Shown: piece after piece, positions 11,115-21,970 of the stretch
How positions within the stretch are numbered: the stretch's first letter is position 1
Layout of the letters: every line of letters starts with the position of its first letter
Source of the DNA: Anaeramoeba flamelloides
Lineage: Eukaryota > Metamonada > Anaeramoebidae
Length of the DNA: 64,000 nucleotides
Assembly (NCBI GenBank): GCA_027625915.1
Contig: JANTQA010000060.1
Span: 4,526,001 to 4,590,000, forward strand
Direction of reading: 5' to 3'
Notes under the pieces: generated by a model
What the model was told of the DNA's origin: nothing
Seen by the model: the letters and a program-made list of their open reading frames with translations, nothing else
Databases searched by the model: none
Made by a program: the position numbers and the translations under genes

Positions 11115-11560
11115 GGGGCTTATTTTTAAATTAAGAAGACATAGAAAACAAATCTTGGAAAATTTTCTTTGAAAATTTTTTTTTCCTTCTTTGTTTATTT
11201 CATCTTGTTTTGGAAAGGTGATCTTTTTTGTTTAATTTTTTAAAAGAAAAGATTTGTTTCAAATGCAGACCTACTCTGGTTCATTTTTTTGGGTTCTGTA
11301 CTTTGGTTAATTTCTTGTAATCAACCTATTAATTTTTTTAGATCGAATTATTGATTAAAACCTAAATTATAATCAAAAAAAGAGACAAAATAAGGGATAG
11401 ATCAAAGACTCAACCCGATTTAGTCTGTTTTTTTTTCACAGTTAGAGCACCAAAGGTTTTTTATTTTCCAAAGTTTTAATATCACAAGTCACCCAAAAAA
11501 TTGTTTATCAGTAAGGTTGTCACAAATTTTTTTTTTAAAATGGTTAATTGTATCTACTTC
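11115..11560. repeat. Dispersed repeat family F12, copy 1
   Basis: Collinear with 49290-49700. Shared blocks include TTGGAAAGGTGATCTTTTTTG, AAATGCAGACCTACTCTGG against AAATACACACCTTCTCGG, and CCAAAGTTTTAATATC followed by a CACCCAAAA block. No terminal repeats or coding sequence were found, so the class is unknown. Confidence 0.55.
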
Positions 11561-13450
11561 GATATTTTGTGTTTCAAAGTTAAAATATTATGAGGTACCT
11601 ATTTACTCTTTATGAAAACAAAGATTTCTCAAGGAAAAAGTTTATAAAACCGGAATAGGTCTAATTGGTGAAAAATCAATTTTTTGTCAAAAAGTGGAGA
11701 GAAAAGTTCGATAATTTGTGAATTTGAAAAGAACCTTTTTTTTTGTCAAAATTTTTCGAAGCAACCAAATACTGAAACCATATCAATTTAAAATCAGAAA
11801 CCAGTACTCTATTTTTGAATCTAATCTCTATAGTTGATTTAAACCAATGTAGAGTCTGTGTTTTTTCAAATACCAAACACTTTAAAAAAAAAACATTTGA
11901 TCTATTTTTTAGTTCACCGTTAGACTTTGACAACACAGTTCGCCATTGTCAAAATAAGATTATCACCAAAAGTTATTTGTTTTATTCTGAATTTGTTTCC
12001 AAAAACAATTCGTTTTTGTGATCTAATTTCAAAAACAAGTCAAAAACTCATCCCGATTGAACACTTTTCTCTATTTTTTGATTTACGTTTCAATTTTATC
12101 AACAATTTTTCCTTTCTGATCTTAAAATTTCTGAAAATAGTTTCAAAACAACAAAATGTCATAGAAGATCGCCAGGTGTTAAAATTTAGATAGGTAGAGA
12201 AATTCCTCAAAATCTAAAAGATGATTATTTTTATTTTTAGGAGTTACGGTTCTTTCAGAAAAATTGGGAACAGAACGGCAACCTTTCTAAAACTGTTCCG
12301 TCATCAGAAAATTTTGGAGTTTAATAAAACTTGAAAGTATTTTCCTTACAATAATTAAAAATTTTCGAAAAAATGTTAATCGCTTAATAATCTGAGAATT
12401 GAAGAATATTGAAAGAGCCAAAATCGTTTAGAAGGCACTTATGGTTTTCTATTCGAAAACTTAGAATTTTCTGATTTTCCGCAATTACTCAACAATTTTG
12501 AGACATAAGTCCAAGTTGGCTAAAGTGTAAATTATTTTAGATAATTTTTAGTATTTTTCCGAAAAAGGTATCGGTTTTTTCATAAAAAAAATCAGTAAAA
12601 TCAAAAAATTAAAACACTGTTCATGAATAAAACAATTCTGTAAAGTGTGTTTTTGGAAAAATTTGCGAAAGTTTTTTTTTTTGTGTTTTTTGGTGTTTGA
12701 GATTTATCAAATTATTTTCACTCACAAACAGGTTCAGAAATGTGTTTTCCACTGTTTGTTTACCATTTCAGAAATCTTGACACTTTGAGAAATTTTAAAA
12801 ATTATTTTTTTCTAATAAAAAAAATGTTTCAATAAGGAAACTACCAAATAAAAAACATGAGAAAATTTATCTTTTGAAAATTGTGGAAATTGTGATACCA
12901 AATCAAAATAAGAATTTTTATTCCCGTTTCCTAACAGTTGGGATATTTAAAGAGCCAATGACAGAGGGCTTTTCTCAGAGATTCATAAAGTTTGATTAAT
13001 TAGATCAAAAATAAAAGTCATTTTGAAATGAGTTTTTTTTTAAAGAAAGAATAAAGTAAAAGAGAAAATGATTTTTCTCTTGGAAGATTGCCAGTTTTGT
13101 TCCTGTTTTTGATTTTAATTGTAATTACAAAGATCTTAGGAAAAAGTAAAGAAACCACAATTCCTCAATAATGAGTAAACAGAAACAAAAAGTTTATTTT
13201 TGCTCTTTGGTTGACTTTTAAAAGACGTTTTAACTGATCAGTGGGTTCAATTTTCAAAGAAGTGTCTGCCCCTCTTTTTTTAAAAGAGTTACTTTTGTGG
13301 AATGATCTTGAACTTACAAGAATTTGAGAAAAAAAGGGGAAAAGTTGGACAATTATCATAGAAACTCATCAAATTTTACCGTGGGTGGACTAAGGTTGTA
13401 AAGAAATGAATGGTCTAAAATGTGATTGTGAAGGAAAAGTTTTATAAAAA
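11561..13450. other. A+T-rich spacer, overlapping chance ORFs, no gene recognised
   Basis: Overlapping ORFs of 60-90 codons on both strands at 11676-12193 have no recognisable motif and look like chance. A short palindromic patch lies near 12272-12302 (GAACAGAACGG facing ACTGTTCCGTC). Confidence 0.4.
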
Positions 13451-13510
13451 ATAAATTGTGTGATCAGAAAATTATTTTTTTTAAAAAAACCTTTTTTTTT
13501 TAGTTTAATA

Positions 13511-13819
13511 ATGTCTGACCTTTACGATCCAACACCCAATTTCGTTGATGTGGAAACCATTGAAATGTACCAAAACTTGGGGGAATTCGAACACCAAATC
13601 ATAAATTATGACGAGCTTTCGGCCTACACCAAAAGTGAATTAAGAGAGGAGATCCAAGATATTAAACACGTTCTCAGACTAACCGAGCCACAAAACGAGG
13701 ACTTAGATTTGGTTGAGAAGGAAGAAGAGATCTGCGAAATGCAGAACGGATCGAGCCGAAACGAATACTGTTTTAATACGACTGTTTTTGAACCCTTGGA
13801 TGGCGAAGATTTCTTTTAA
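13511..13819 (+). CDS. Small acidic protein of unknown function
   Basis: An uninterrupted 102-residue frame starts at the ATG at 13511; an upstream in-frame ATG at 13460 is less likely because the intervening codons are all A/T homopolymer. The product begins MSDLYDPTPNFVDVETIEMY, is strongly acidic, has a central amphipathic region (SELREEIQDIKHVLRL, about residues 43-58) that could form a coiled-coil helix, and ends in EPLDGEDFF. I do not recognise the family. Base composition and codon use are clearly less A/T-biased than the surroundings, and the frame is free of homopolymers. These are the best reasons to call it a real gene. The less A/T-rich block continues about 250 bp past the stop, as if it were a 3' UTR. 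Part of that block recurs in decayed form in the Hsp110 intron. Confidence 0.6.
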   Translation: MSDLYDPTPNFVDVETIEMYQNLGEFEHQIINYDELSAYTKSELREEIQDIKHVLRLTEPQNEDLDLVEKEEEICEMQNGSSRNEYCFNTTVFEPLDGEDFF

Positions 13820-13829
13820 ACTCGCGGCA

Positions 13830-14060
13830 ACAGTTCTTGCACAACTCACATTCAGCATTTAGATCTTCTTTTAACATTAAACCGAAATTTCGTAATTTCT
13901 CACGCAACCTAAAAATGTTCATTTCTTTTTACAACCGTTTTCAAAAAGTGTGGAAAAGAAGTTTGGTACGTCTGGCTTTCGGGCTGCCCCATTCGTTCTT
14001 TTAAGCAGTTTGGACAACGCTTGAGAAAACTTTTCGATCACGCTTTTTGGAAACAGCTTT
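13830..14060 (+). repeat. Block shared with Hsp110 intron (34375-34625)
   Basis: Downstream of the acidic-protein ORF, the block GTTTGGACAACGCTTGAGAA...CACGCTTTTTGG...AACAGCT matches GTTTGTATAACACTTGAAAA...CACACTTTTTTT...AACAGCT at 34570-34625. Weaker matching extends about 150 bp upstream. In most differences the distant copy has A or T where this one has G or C. Confidence 0.5.
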
Positions 14061-15126
14061 CTAAAAAATGTCTAATTCCTTTTTGTTATTATTACTCGTT
14101 ATCACGGATATGAATTAATTCATATTATTTTGTAAAATAAACACCTCTTTAATTAATTTCTTTTTCAAAATTACTGTCGTTTTCCAATTAATTATTTTCA
14201 AATTTTTCATTTAACGAACCGCATATTTTACGAATTACCAAATGCAAAAACTGAAAGATCTTGAGAATTTTAATTTGGTGAGATTTTCATAATTTTTCTT
14301 ATTAAACCAAGAGTAAAATTTTTAATCAAGACCTTCCGTTTTTCACAGTCTTGCCTTCAGGATGGTGGTCTTTGAAATGGGAAAAAAAGATCGTTTGTTT
14401 GCCTTGTGTTAACCAGTTTATTCACGGGTCAGATCAAACCAGAATGACCAAGAAGTCGGACAAGATTATAATAAAAAAAAAGTCATAATTTTTATTGTTT
14501 TCCGATCTCTCCATAATGAAAAAGAATTTTCTTGTTGATTTAATTTTTAGAGTTTTAATAAAAACTAGAAAGTACCAGAGAGTCTCTGGGGAGTCCGTTT
14601 AGAGAAGTTATTAAATGGTTTTTACTCTTTTTTTTTTTTTTTTTTTACAGAATCCAAAACAAAAAAGCACTTTTGGAAAAACTGGTTGCATTATTTTTTC
14701 TTTTATATTTTTTTTTGAAAATAAGGATTTTTTCGAACGTCAATTCAAGTATCACCCAAGATAGAAGTTACCCATTATAAAACACAGGGGTTTCAAAGAG
14801 AAAATAATTCAATTTAATAAAAGATTCTGGAGTGTTGGTGTGATGAGAAATTTGAAAAAAAAAAAAACTCAAAACATGTCGATTTGTTGAGGAAATTGTA
14901 TTTTTTTCCTAAAAATGTCAAAAGAGGGTGAATATTTTACGACAAAAATTGTTGTAACTCTTGAAACTTGACACCCTTTTGTTTTTTGGAAATTGTTTCA
15001 AATTTTGATTGAAATTACAGTTGTTTCGATAACCCGTGTTGACAGTTAAAAATTTTGTTTTTCAGACTTCAACTGTTGTTTTTGAAATTTTGTGTTTTGT
15101 AGTCTTGATTTGAAAAATTTTTTAAA
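14061..15126. other. Spacer, no gene recognised
   Basis: Starts with a short palindrome (GAATTAATTC near 14111) and includes a less A/T-rich stretch at about 14330-14460 without an ORF. A 20-base poly-T run lies near 14630-14646. Nothing coding is seen. Confidence 0.4.
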
Positions 15127-15128
15127 TA

Positions 15129-15607
15129 CAGTGATCAAAATAATGCGTGCACAACAACTATAATCCGTGTTTCAAAATATTATCCGTGCTTTTTTTTATT
15201 CTTGTACCAAGGCAACATCCAATCTACTACCAAATAGTATACCTGAACCCAAATCAATTTTGAAAGTAAAGTACTGGTTATTTTCAGTAAAATTTAAATT
15301 ATTAATGCAAATAGTTGAAAATTGTCCATAATATTCTCAATTTTTTTGAAATTTTTTGTTTTTTTTATTATTCAAATTTTCAAAAAAATTAACTCTATTT
15401 TTTTGAGATAAATTTTGCAATTTGATCCTTTATTTTTAGAATTTCTTTTTAAATAATAGAACTTTAAGAAACCAATACCCTATTTTTTTTCGGGTTTATT
15501 ATTGGTTTCTTTTATCGGTTGATGTTTAGGTCTTCTATAACAAAAAAACACGGATAATATTTTGAAACACGCTTTATATTTTTTTGCACGCTTTATTTTG
15601 ACTACAG
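15129..15607. mobile_element. 479-bp TA-flanked MITE, Tc1/mariner-like (family F5)
   Basis: Begins CAGTGATCAAAATAATGCG and ends TTATTTTGACTACAG, with TA on both sides (15127-15128 and 15608-15609). The arms also share GTGTTTCAAAATATTATCCG about 45 bp in. CAGT termini with a TA duplication fit Tc1/mariner elements. The interior has no ORF. A more diverged relative lies at about 32640-33020. Confidence 0.75.
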
Positions 15608-15830
15608 TAGGGTTTTGGGTTTTTAAGGACTATCTGAATTTTAAGCCCTGTGAGCATTGAAATACAAAGCAGTAAATAGATTAAGACCTTTAAAATATAG
15701 TGAATTGAGGGAAAGTCAAAAACTTGCCAATTTTTAGCAATTTAAGATTTTGACTAAAATCATTTATTGATCCAAAAACTTTTCGAAAAATCCCAACGCA
15801 AGAAGGCAAATATAAAAAGCTATTTTTTTT

Positions 15831-15935
15831 GATATTGGGAAAATGTCACTCCACTTTCTTTTCAAAGGGGTGGCTACACTCATCACCAACTCTAACATAC
15901 TTCAATATAAAGTGGAGTGACATTTTCCCAATATC
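15831..15935. mobile_element. 105-bp fold-back element with 27-bp perfect arms
   Basis: GATATTGGGAAAATGTCACT and seven further bases at the left end are matched exactly by the reverse complement at 15909-15935. The 51-bp centre contains GGGGTGGCTACACTC. Perfect arms imply a recent insertion or ongoing arm correction. I found no target duplication I trust. Confidence 0.7.
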
Positions 15936-16707
15936 ATTTTGGAAGTCGAAAATTTTGATAGAAAAATTTGGATTTGGAAAGTAAATTTTTTTTGCCTTCC
16001 TCAAAAACAACTTAAATTTAACATTTTAACAAGATCTATTAACTCAACATTCTTTTGAGTTCATAATTTGTGCTGTGGGGATAAAAGTAAAAGCTACTGG
16101 GAATAAAATTCGAATAATCCTTAATTGTTGTAGAAATTATGAATCTTTTAAGAGTATGTTGTTTTTGAAAAAGGAAGTCTGTCTTGAAAATAATACTTTC
16201 GTTCTTTTATACTAAAATGAAGAATTATTCAAAGATCCCTAAAAAATTTTTTTTCTTCTAATTGAATGAAAAACCTAAAAGATCTTTTTATAACGAATGG
16301 GTATTGAGTATTTTTAGAGATCAACTCCACTCTCATTACTAAACTTTTTTAAAATAGAATTTCGTTTCAAATGATTTAACCAAGGAACTTGTAAGTATAT
16401 TGTTAAATACTTAAAAATTTTGGCTAATTATTTTTTTTTTCAATTCTAGAAATATTGCTTCATTTAGGATTCTTATCTATCTCAATATTTATCACAAAAA
16501 AGAGCAAAATGAATAAAAAAAGACCACTAATTACATGTGATGATTCTAAGGCTAAGGGACCAACCCCAGTTTTTTTTGAAATTCTTGAATAATGAAACAA
16601 TTTTGATAAAATTTTATCTTTGATTTTGTTAACCCAAATACAAATAGAATTATAAGAATAAAAAATTCAGGTAAACCAGCATTTCAAAATATTAATTAAA
16701 GCGGTTA
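15936..16707. other. Spacer, no gene recognised
   Basis: A/T-rich DNA with short chance ORFs only. I saw no terminal repeats or coding blocks. Confidence 0.4.
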
Positions 16708-16709
16708 TA

Positions 16710-16906
16710 CAGTCAGTTCCACTTTTAAGGCACAAACTTTCAACAAAATTTAAGGGACAAAAAAATCTCAAATTAAGGCACAAAATTTGGAATTTTTTTA
16801 TTTTACAATTTATTTTACTAGAATCTAAATTTTGTGCAATAATTTAAGATTTTTATTGTGCCTTAAATTTCGTTGAAAGTTTTTGCCTTAAAAGTGGAAC
16901 TGACTG
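16710..16906. mobile_element. 197-bp TA-flanked MITE (family F3)
   Basis: CAGTCAGTTCCACTTTTAAG at the left is repeated inverted at the right (AAAAGTGGAACTGACTG). The arms extend about 85 bp with mismatches, and TA flanks each end (16708-16709, 16907-16908). Related copies lie at 18709-18904 and 31858-32050. It is a classic small Tc1/mariner-like MITE with no coding capacity. Confidence 0.8.
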
Positions 16907-16908
16907 TA

Positions 16909-17850
16909 TTGGAAAAATACTCCCACTCTACAATCTCAAAAAACATCCAATAATATTTATTCTTAGATATCTGAAATAACTCTTTTTTATACCACAAGTA
17001 AATTTCCTAAAAGTAGAAAACATTTTGAGGATTTAACATAAATTGAATTTTTAAATTTATTTGTCAAATTAAAAACTTTCTCAAAATCAATTGTAATTTT
17101 TGACAAATCAAAAAATACAAAAGTCTGATAAATTTTCAAAGAGAGACAATAAAAAAAATCTCCAAAACTCTTAATTAACAATAATCATGTCAACACACCT
17201 CTTTAAGCATTGTAACAGTTTTGGAATATTTCAAAGATAAGAGGAATTATTACCGAATGAAGAAACACTGATAATTTAAAATGACATAATAAATTTGTTT
17301 GGAATTAGAAAAAAGTTCCTACTTTACTGATCAACTCATGAAAGACAAGAAACTCACTCAAACATTTGTTTCTTAACAAAACTACAAAATATTTTCCAAA
17401 TAGTGTAAAACTGTACTGGGAATTTTAATCTAGGCCAATTCATCAAACAAAGTAAAAAAAAGAAGATAAAATGAAATTTTTGATCATTTTTTTTTTTATT
17501 AAAAGTCAGAAAATTTTTGAAAATATTAGTATATATTTAGAGGGCTACAAAACGATTTTTCATAAAGTCTTCATTTTTTTTTTTTGTTGTTTTTTTCGAT
17601 CTAACTGAAAGATTTTCTGGTTATGTATTTTTGTGACAAGATTTTTATAATTTTGTGAGTTATTTCAAAAATCGAGTGGATTGAACTTTGGAGGTTGTTG
17701 AAAAATGTTTTGACAAAATGATCTCATGTAAATACTATTTGGTTTGGAAAATACAAGGTTTAAATGAACTATAATATTTAGGAACAACAAATAAAAAACC
17801 AAAACAAAAAGTTACAAAAAAAAAAACCTGTTAAAAAAACAAAACAACAG
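16909..17850. other. Spacer, no gene recognised
   Basis: A/T-rich DNA with one chance ORF on the minus strand (16987-17181) that has no motif. Nothing else is supported. Confidence 0.4.
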
Positions 17851-17853
17851 TTA

Positions 17854-18271
17854 AAGTTGTGGAAAAAAAGTTAAACAGGGAAAAAAGGTGAAATATGGTT
17901 TTTAATTGTGAATATTACTGAAAATGAAAAGTAAAATCAATAAAAAGAATAAACGAATTAACTTCAAATAATAATCAATTATATTATTTTCAATCAAACC
18001 AACAAACACAATTTAAATCTACTTTCATATTGAAATTGTAGTTCTGGTTTTGGAGATCAGAAAAATATTCAATTTTTTCAACAAATTTTTAACTTTGATC
18101 AATCAAAGAAAAACCCATTTACAAAAGGGTAGTATTGGAAGAACTATTATTGTGTTGAATACTTCATTTTGTCTTTATTTATTTATTTATTCTTTTATTA
18201 TTAGATCTTACTTTTTATTTTTAGTATTTTTCCTAATTAAAAACCGTGTTTCACTATTTTTCCACAACGGT
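17854..18271. mobile_element. ~418-bp MITE, family F1 (pogo-like ends)
   Basis: The left end (AGTTGTGGAAAAAAAGTTAA) and right end (TTTTTCCACAACGGT) form inverted repeats about 100 bp long that include GGTTTTTAATTG and its complement. TA lies at both boundaries. The same termini bound the transposase-bearing fragment at 1-276. The interior is shared with 24254-24651 and, inverted, with 59519-59934. No coding sequence is seen. Confidence 0.75.
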
Positions 18272-18708
18272 TATTTACAAAAATATTACAAAAAACATTG
18301 AAAAACACAAACAAAAACGTCAACACCAGTTATTGAGATAACAGCGAAAGAGCAAAATTCAATAAATTTCAATTTAAAAGTTTTTACAATTCAAAGGTTT
18401 AAAAACTTGTAATTTAAACAACTTACCTCTTTCTGTTTTCTTAAAAAGAGTTTTTGGTATTTGAAAACTAAAAAATATTTTTAAAATGAGAAAAACTTTT
18501 AAATTGAAATTTAAAAAATTTGTGTGATGAATAGGGAATATACTTTTGACTAAATTTATACATTGATACAGTTTACCCCCTGTATTCAGTCTCTTATGGG
18601 GTTCATTACAAAAAAACCTAGGAAGAAGCCTACAAACAACAAAAAATACGGATAAAATATATATTTATAAATTTCGTAAATTGTAGTTTATTTAACTTTG
18701 GTGAACTA

Positions 18709-18904
18709 CAGTCAGTTTCAAATATAAGGAACAAACTTTCAAGGAAATTAAAACACTGAAAAATCTCAAAATAATCCACTTTATTTGAAATTTTTTTTTT
18801 TTACAAATTATTTTACTAGTATTTGAATTTTGTGCCTTAATTTAAGATTTTTATTTTGCCTTAATTACGGTTGAAAGTTTGTGCCTTACAAGTGAAACGG
18901 ACTT
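18709..18904. mobile_element. ~196-bp family F3 MITE, diverged copy
   Basis: Begins CAGTCAGTTTCA after TA (18707-18708) and ends in GTGCCTTACAAGTGAAACGGAC. It is collinear with 16710-16906 but carries more substitutions, including in the last arm bases. Confidence 0.65.
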
Positions 18905-18933
18905 TAAAAATGTTATATATATATATATATAAC

Positions 18934-19030
18934 TAAATTCAAAATATTTGGACACACTTTAATTAGTAGAAAGAACAATAATACAGCATTTTTCATCCAA
19001 TTTGGAAATAATTTTGTTTTTAGAAACTAA
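18934..19030. mobile_element. Short internally deleted copy of family F2
   Basis: The left end AATTCAAAATATTTGGACACAC matches the F2 start. About 60 bp later CCAATTTGGAAATAATTTTG matches the inverted right-hand part of F2. The middle is missing. Confidence 0.4.
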
Positions 19031-20060
19031 GCTATTTCCAAGAATGTGGGGCACATTTATTTTAAAATATATTTATGTAACCAATTCTTCAAAAAAGGAT
19101 TTAAATATATATAATCATTAACCACAATTTATAGATTCTTTATAATAATTCAATTTGTTTTTTAATATTGTATTGCAGAAATAAAATAGATTAAAATTTA
19201 TGATCTCGATTTTATCGGATATTTTTTATGGTTAAAATTGGTGTTTATTATTTTCTTTTTGATCGAAAAAAAAATATTTTCATAGCTTGTATAATCTCAA
19301 TAATTTTTACAATATAATTAAAAACATATAACTGCGTTTTCGTGTTTAAAAAATCATTTGTTCCCTTTCCATATTTCCGTTTTTTTATTGAAATTGGTCG
19401 TTCATTGCTTTAACCAAAAAAGTGCGATTTTTTTTTCTTTCATTTTTTGAGAATATTTCAACTAACATGCTTTGAATTAAATACATAAGTGGTTTATTCA
19501 ATTGATATTAATATTAAACTTAATTTGGTATAGTTGATTAATGATTACCGTCACTAAAAAAGATTATTTTTTATGAAATGTAAAAAAAAATTCCCCACTT
19601 TTTTGGAAATACCTTATTTGATTTTTTATTTTTATTTTTTGTATTTTTTTTATCCCCCCCTTTTCGAGTTATGTAATCTGTTTGGTAGATCTGGAATATT
19701 AATCAACAGTTTATTGAAAGTTAGTGTTGGGTTTGTTAAATAGTATAAAAACCAGAGTATTGCTTGGTGATATCTTCTCATTTGATCAATCAACAATTGT
19801 TGGTTAAATTTCAACAAATATACTAATAGAATTTTTTTTTCTCTTTTCATCATTTTGTACACGTTTATTTATATTTTTACATTGTATATTTTTAAATTTT
19901 ATTTGGATGGGAATGAATATTGATAAAAATGTTTCTATATTTTTTTCTCTTGTAACAGCATATGGTTTAATTGAATTTTAAAGATTTTTTTTCATCGGAC
20001 ATCTTACTTTATATACAAATGTCCCAAAAATTCCACCCCTTACATAAGAGAAAAGTACTT
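19031..20060. other. Spacer, no gene recognised
   Basis: A/T-rich DNA with a short C-tract (about 19655-19660). An ORF at 19650-19862 on the minus strand has no recognisable motif. Nothing else is supported. Confidence 0.4.
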
Positions 20061-20061
20061 A

Positions 20062-20636
20062 AACTCTTTTTCAAAAATTGTGACTCACCTGAAATAATAA
20101 ATTGAAAAAAAAAAAAATATCCTTTAGTATTCAAGAACAATGAAGAACTAAATATCATTTGTAATTCGCTTTTAAGTCATTCTAAATCTATAAAAGCCTG
20201 ATATATTAACAATTAAAAAAAAATAAAACCAAAAACTAAAAAAAAGTGAGTCACAATTTTTGAAAAGAGCATTATGGATTTTTTATTAATGAACTTTCAC
20301 TGAAAAAAAGTTGAACAACTTGATTTTTTATGAATAATTAAATCCATTTTAAAAGACATTACATAGTCGAAATTTTCTTTGTGATTATTTGTCTTTTAGA
20401 AGATCTCTTTTTATTTTCCACATGATCTTTTTCAAAAAAAAAGAAAAGAAAGAATCAAAAAGAAAAAGAAAAAGAAATACAAAAATTAGAAAAAGCAAAA
20501 CTAAAATTTGCAAAATTAGAAACAATGATTCTGATATAAAAATTTGAAAATATTTTTTGAAAAGAATACTGGAATAAATCCTCAAAACAACTCCCATTAA
20601 CATTATAAAGTGAGTCAAAATTTTTGAAAAATAGTT
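20062..20636. mobile_element. ~575-bp TA-flanked MITE (family F4)
   Basis: The left end AACTCTTTTTCAAAAATTGTGACTCAC and the inverted right end GTGAGTCAAAATTTTTGAAA lie next to TA (20060-20061 and 20637-20638). A third copy of the end motif, inverted, sits inside at about 20246-20266, as if two elements were joined. It is nearly collinear with 53370-53930 and partly with 55590-55970. The A/G-rich centre (about 20430-20490) has no coding value. Confidence 0.75.
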
Positions 20637-20816
20637 TAGTTTCCAGCGTTTATTGGAATTTTGATACCCAACTAGTGTAAATAAGAATGATATAAAAAAT
20701 CGACGTTTTCACAATTTTAAAGATAAATAAAGAGTCCCATACACTTATCCAAAATTTCCTAATAGTAAATATAATATCTGGTTATCTTAATAAGACTAAT
20801 AGTTGTTTTAATCAAA

Positions 20817-20900
20817 AAATCGTCTGGTGAACAACAATCTTTCAATTTTTTTTTAAAAAATCATTTTTTAAACAATGATTGGTATTCACCAAACGATTTT
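20817..20900. repeat. 84-bp fold-back with ~24-bp arms
   Basis: AAAATCGTCTGGTGAACAAC at the left faces GGTATTCACCAAACGATTTT at the right, with three mismatches across the arms. It is likely a very small MITE, and I could not confirm a target duplication. Confidence 0.6.
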
Positions 20901-21970
20901 ATATTGAAAATTCCTTTGGGCTCAAAAATCAAAACAGGTGCTTCATTTACCTTTACCAGCATTTCGATAAATACAAGAAACCTTAATTTATCTCAAAAAA
21001 TTTTAAAACCCTCTTTGTCACAATATTCATTTTTACACAGGTGAAGTGTTATATGCTGATCCCACCAATTAAAAACGATCCCTGTATTAGTAAAAAACCC
21101 AACAATTTCAGAAAAAAACCCTGTATTTCACCACACATTTTATGTTGAATTATCAATATTCATACTCTAAAGTGTGCAAAATATCTCTCTAAAATTTTTC
21201 ATGAAATGTTGGTTAGTTTCCAACACAATCATTTTTTATAAAAAAATAAATTATTAAAACACCCAGAGATTATTTTGACACATTTTTTTGACATATTGGA
21301 AATATATAGATGTTAGAATTAACTTAATATCAAAAGGAAACAAAACTAACCACTCTCTCGTTTTTTATATGAATGATTATTCTATAAACTTTGAAATAAA
21401 AAATTCTAAAAATTGTTCCATTTGGAAGTTTCTTAATATGAATTATTAAAAACTGGAATAAAATTTTTTATCAGTTTATATCCTTAGCTTTGACAAATAG
21501 GAATTAAAAAAAAAATTTCAAAATGATAATTGTTAATAGTGATCATTAGTAAAAATGAAATAATTTATTGTTCAATAATTATAATGGATTTTTTCCAGTC
21601 ATAGAAACTATTTGAGTCGCTAATACCATTTACACTTAAATCACAACATACTTTGATTAGAGAAAAATCTAAGGTGACGCTAATCTCTTAAAATAAAATC
21701 AATCAATGAAACCAGCAGATCCTTTTTTTTTTAATATCAACCTAATAAATGGGATCAAATTATTTGATTTTCAAATTTTGTAAAAAATCAATTAAAAGTT
21801 AATAAAAAAAAAAAAAAAATCAAAATAAAAAATGATAGTGGTATCTCTTTAGTGAAAACCTTAAAGAAAATTTTATTTATTAAATCTTAATGTAAAATAA
21901 AATTAAAATTGATTTTAATTGCTCATTTTTTCGAAGTTACTAAAATATCGAAAGGGATTTCATTCATTGC
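20901..21970. other. Spacer downstream of PLBD gene
   Basis: A/T-rich DNA that includes the 3' flank of the minus-strand PLBD gene. A patch at about 21180-21285 (CATGAAATGTTGGTTAG and following bases) resembles 46230-46330, suggesting an old dispersed repeat. No gene is seen. Confidence 0.4.

Noticed and set aside
11676-12193. Cluster of overlapping 65-90 codon ORFs
   Set aside because: They occur on both strands over the same bases, are Phe/Lys/Asn-rich and have no motif.
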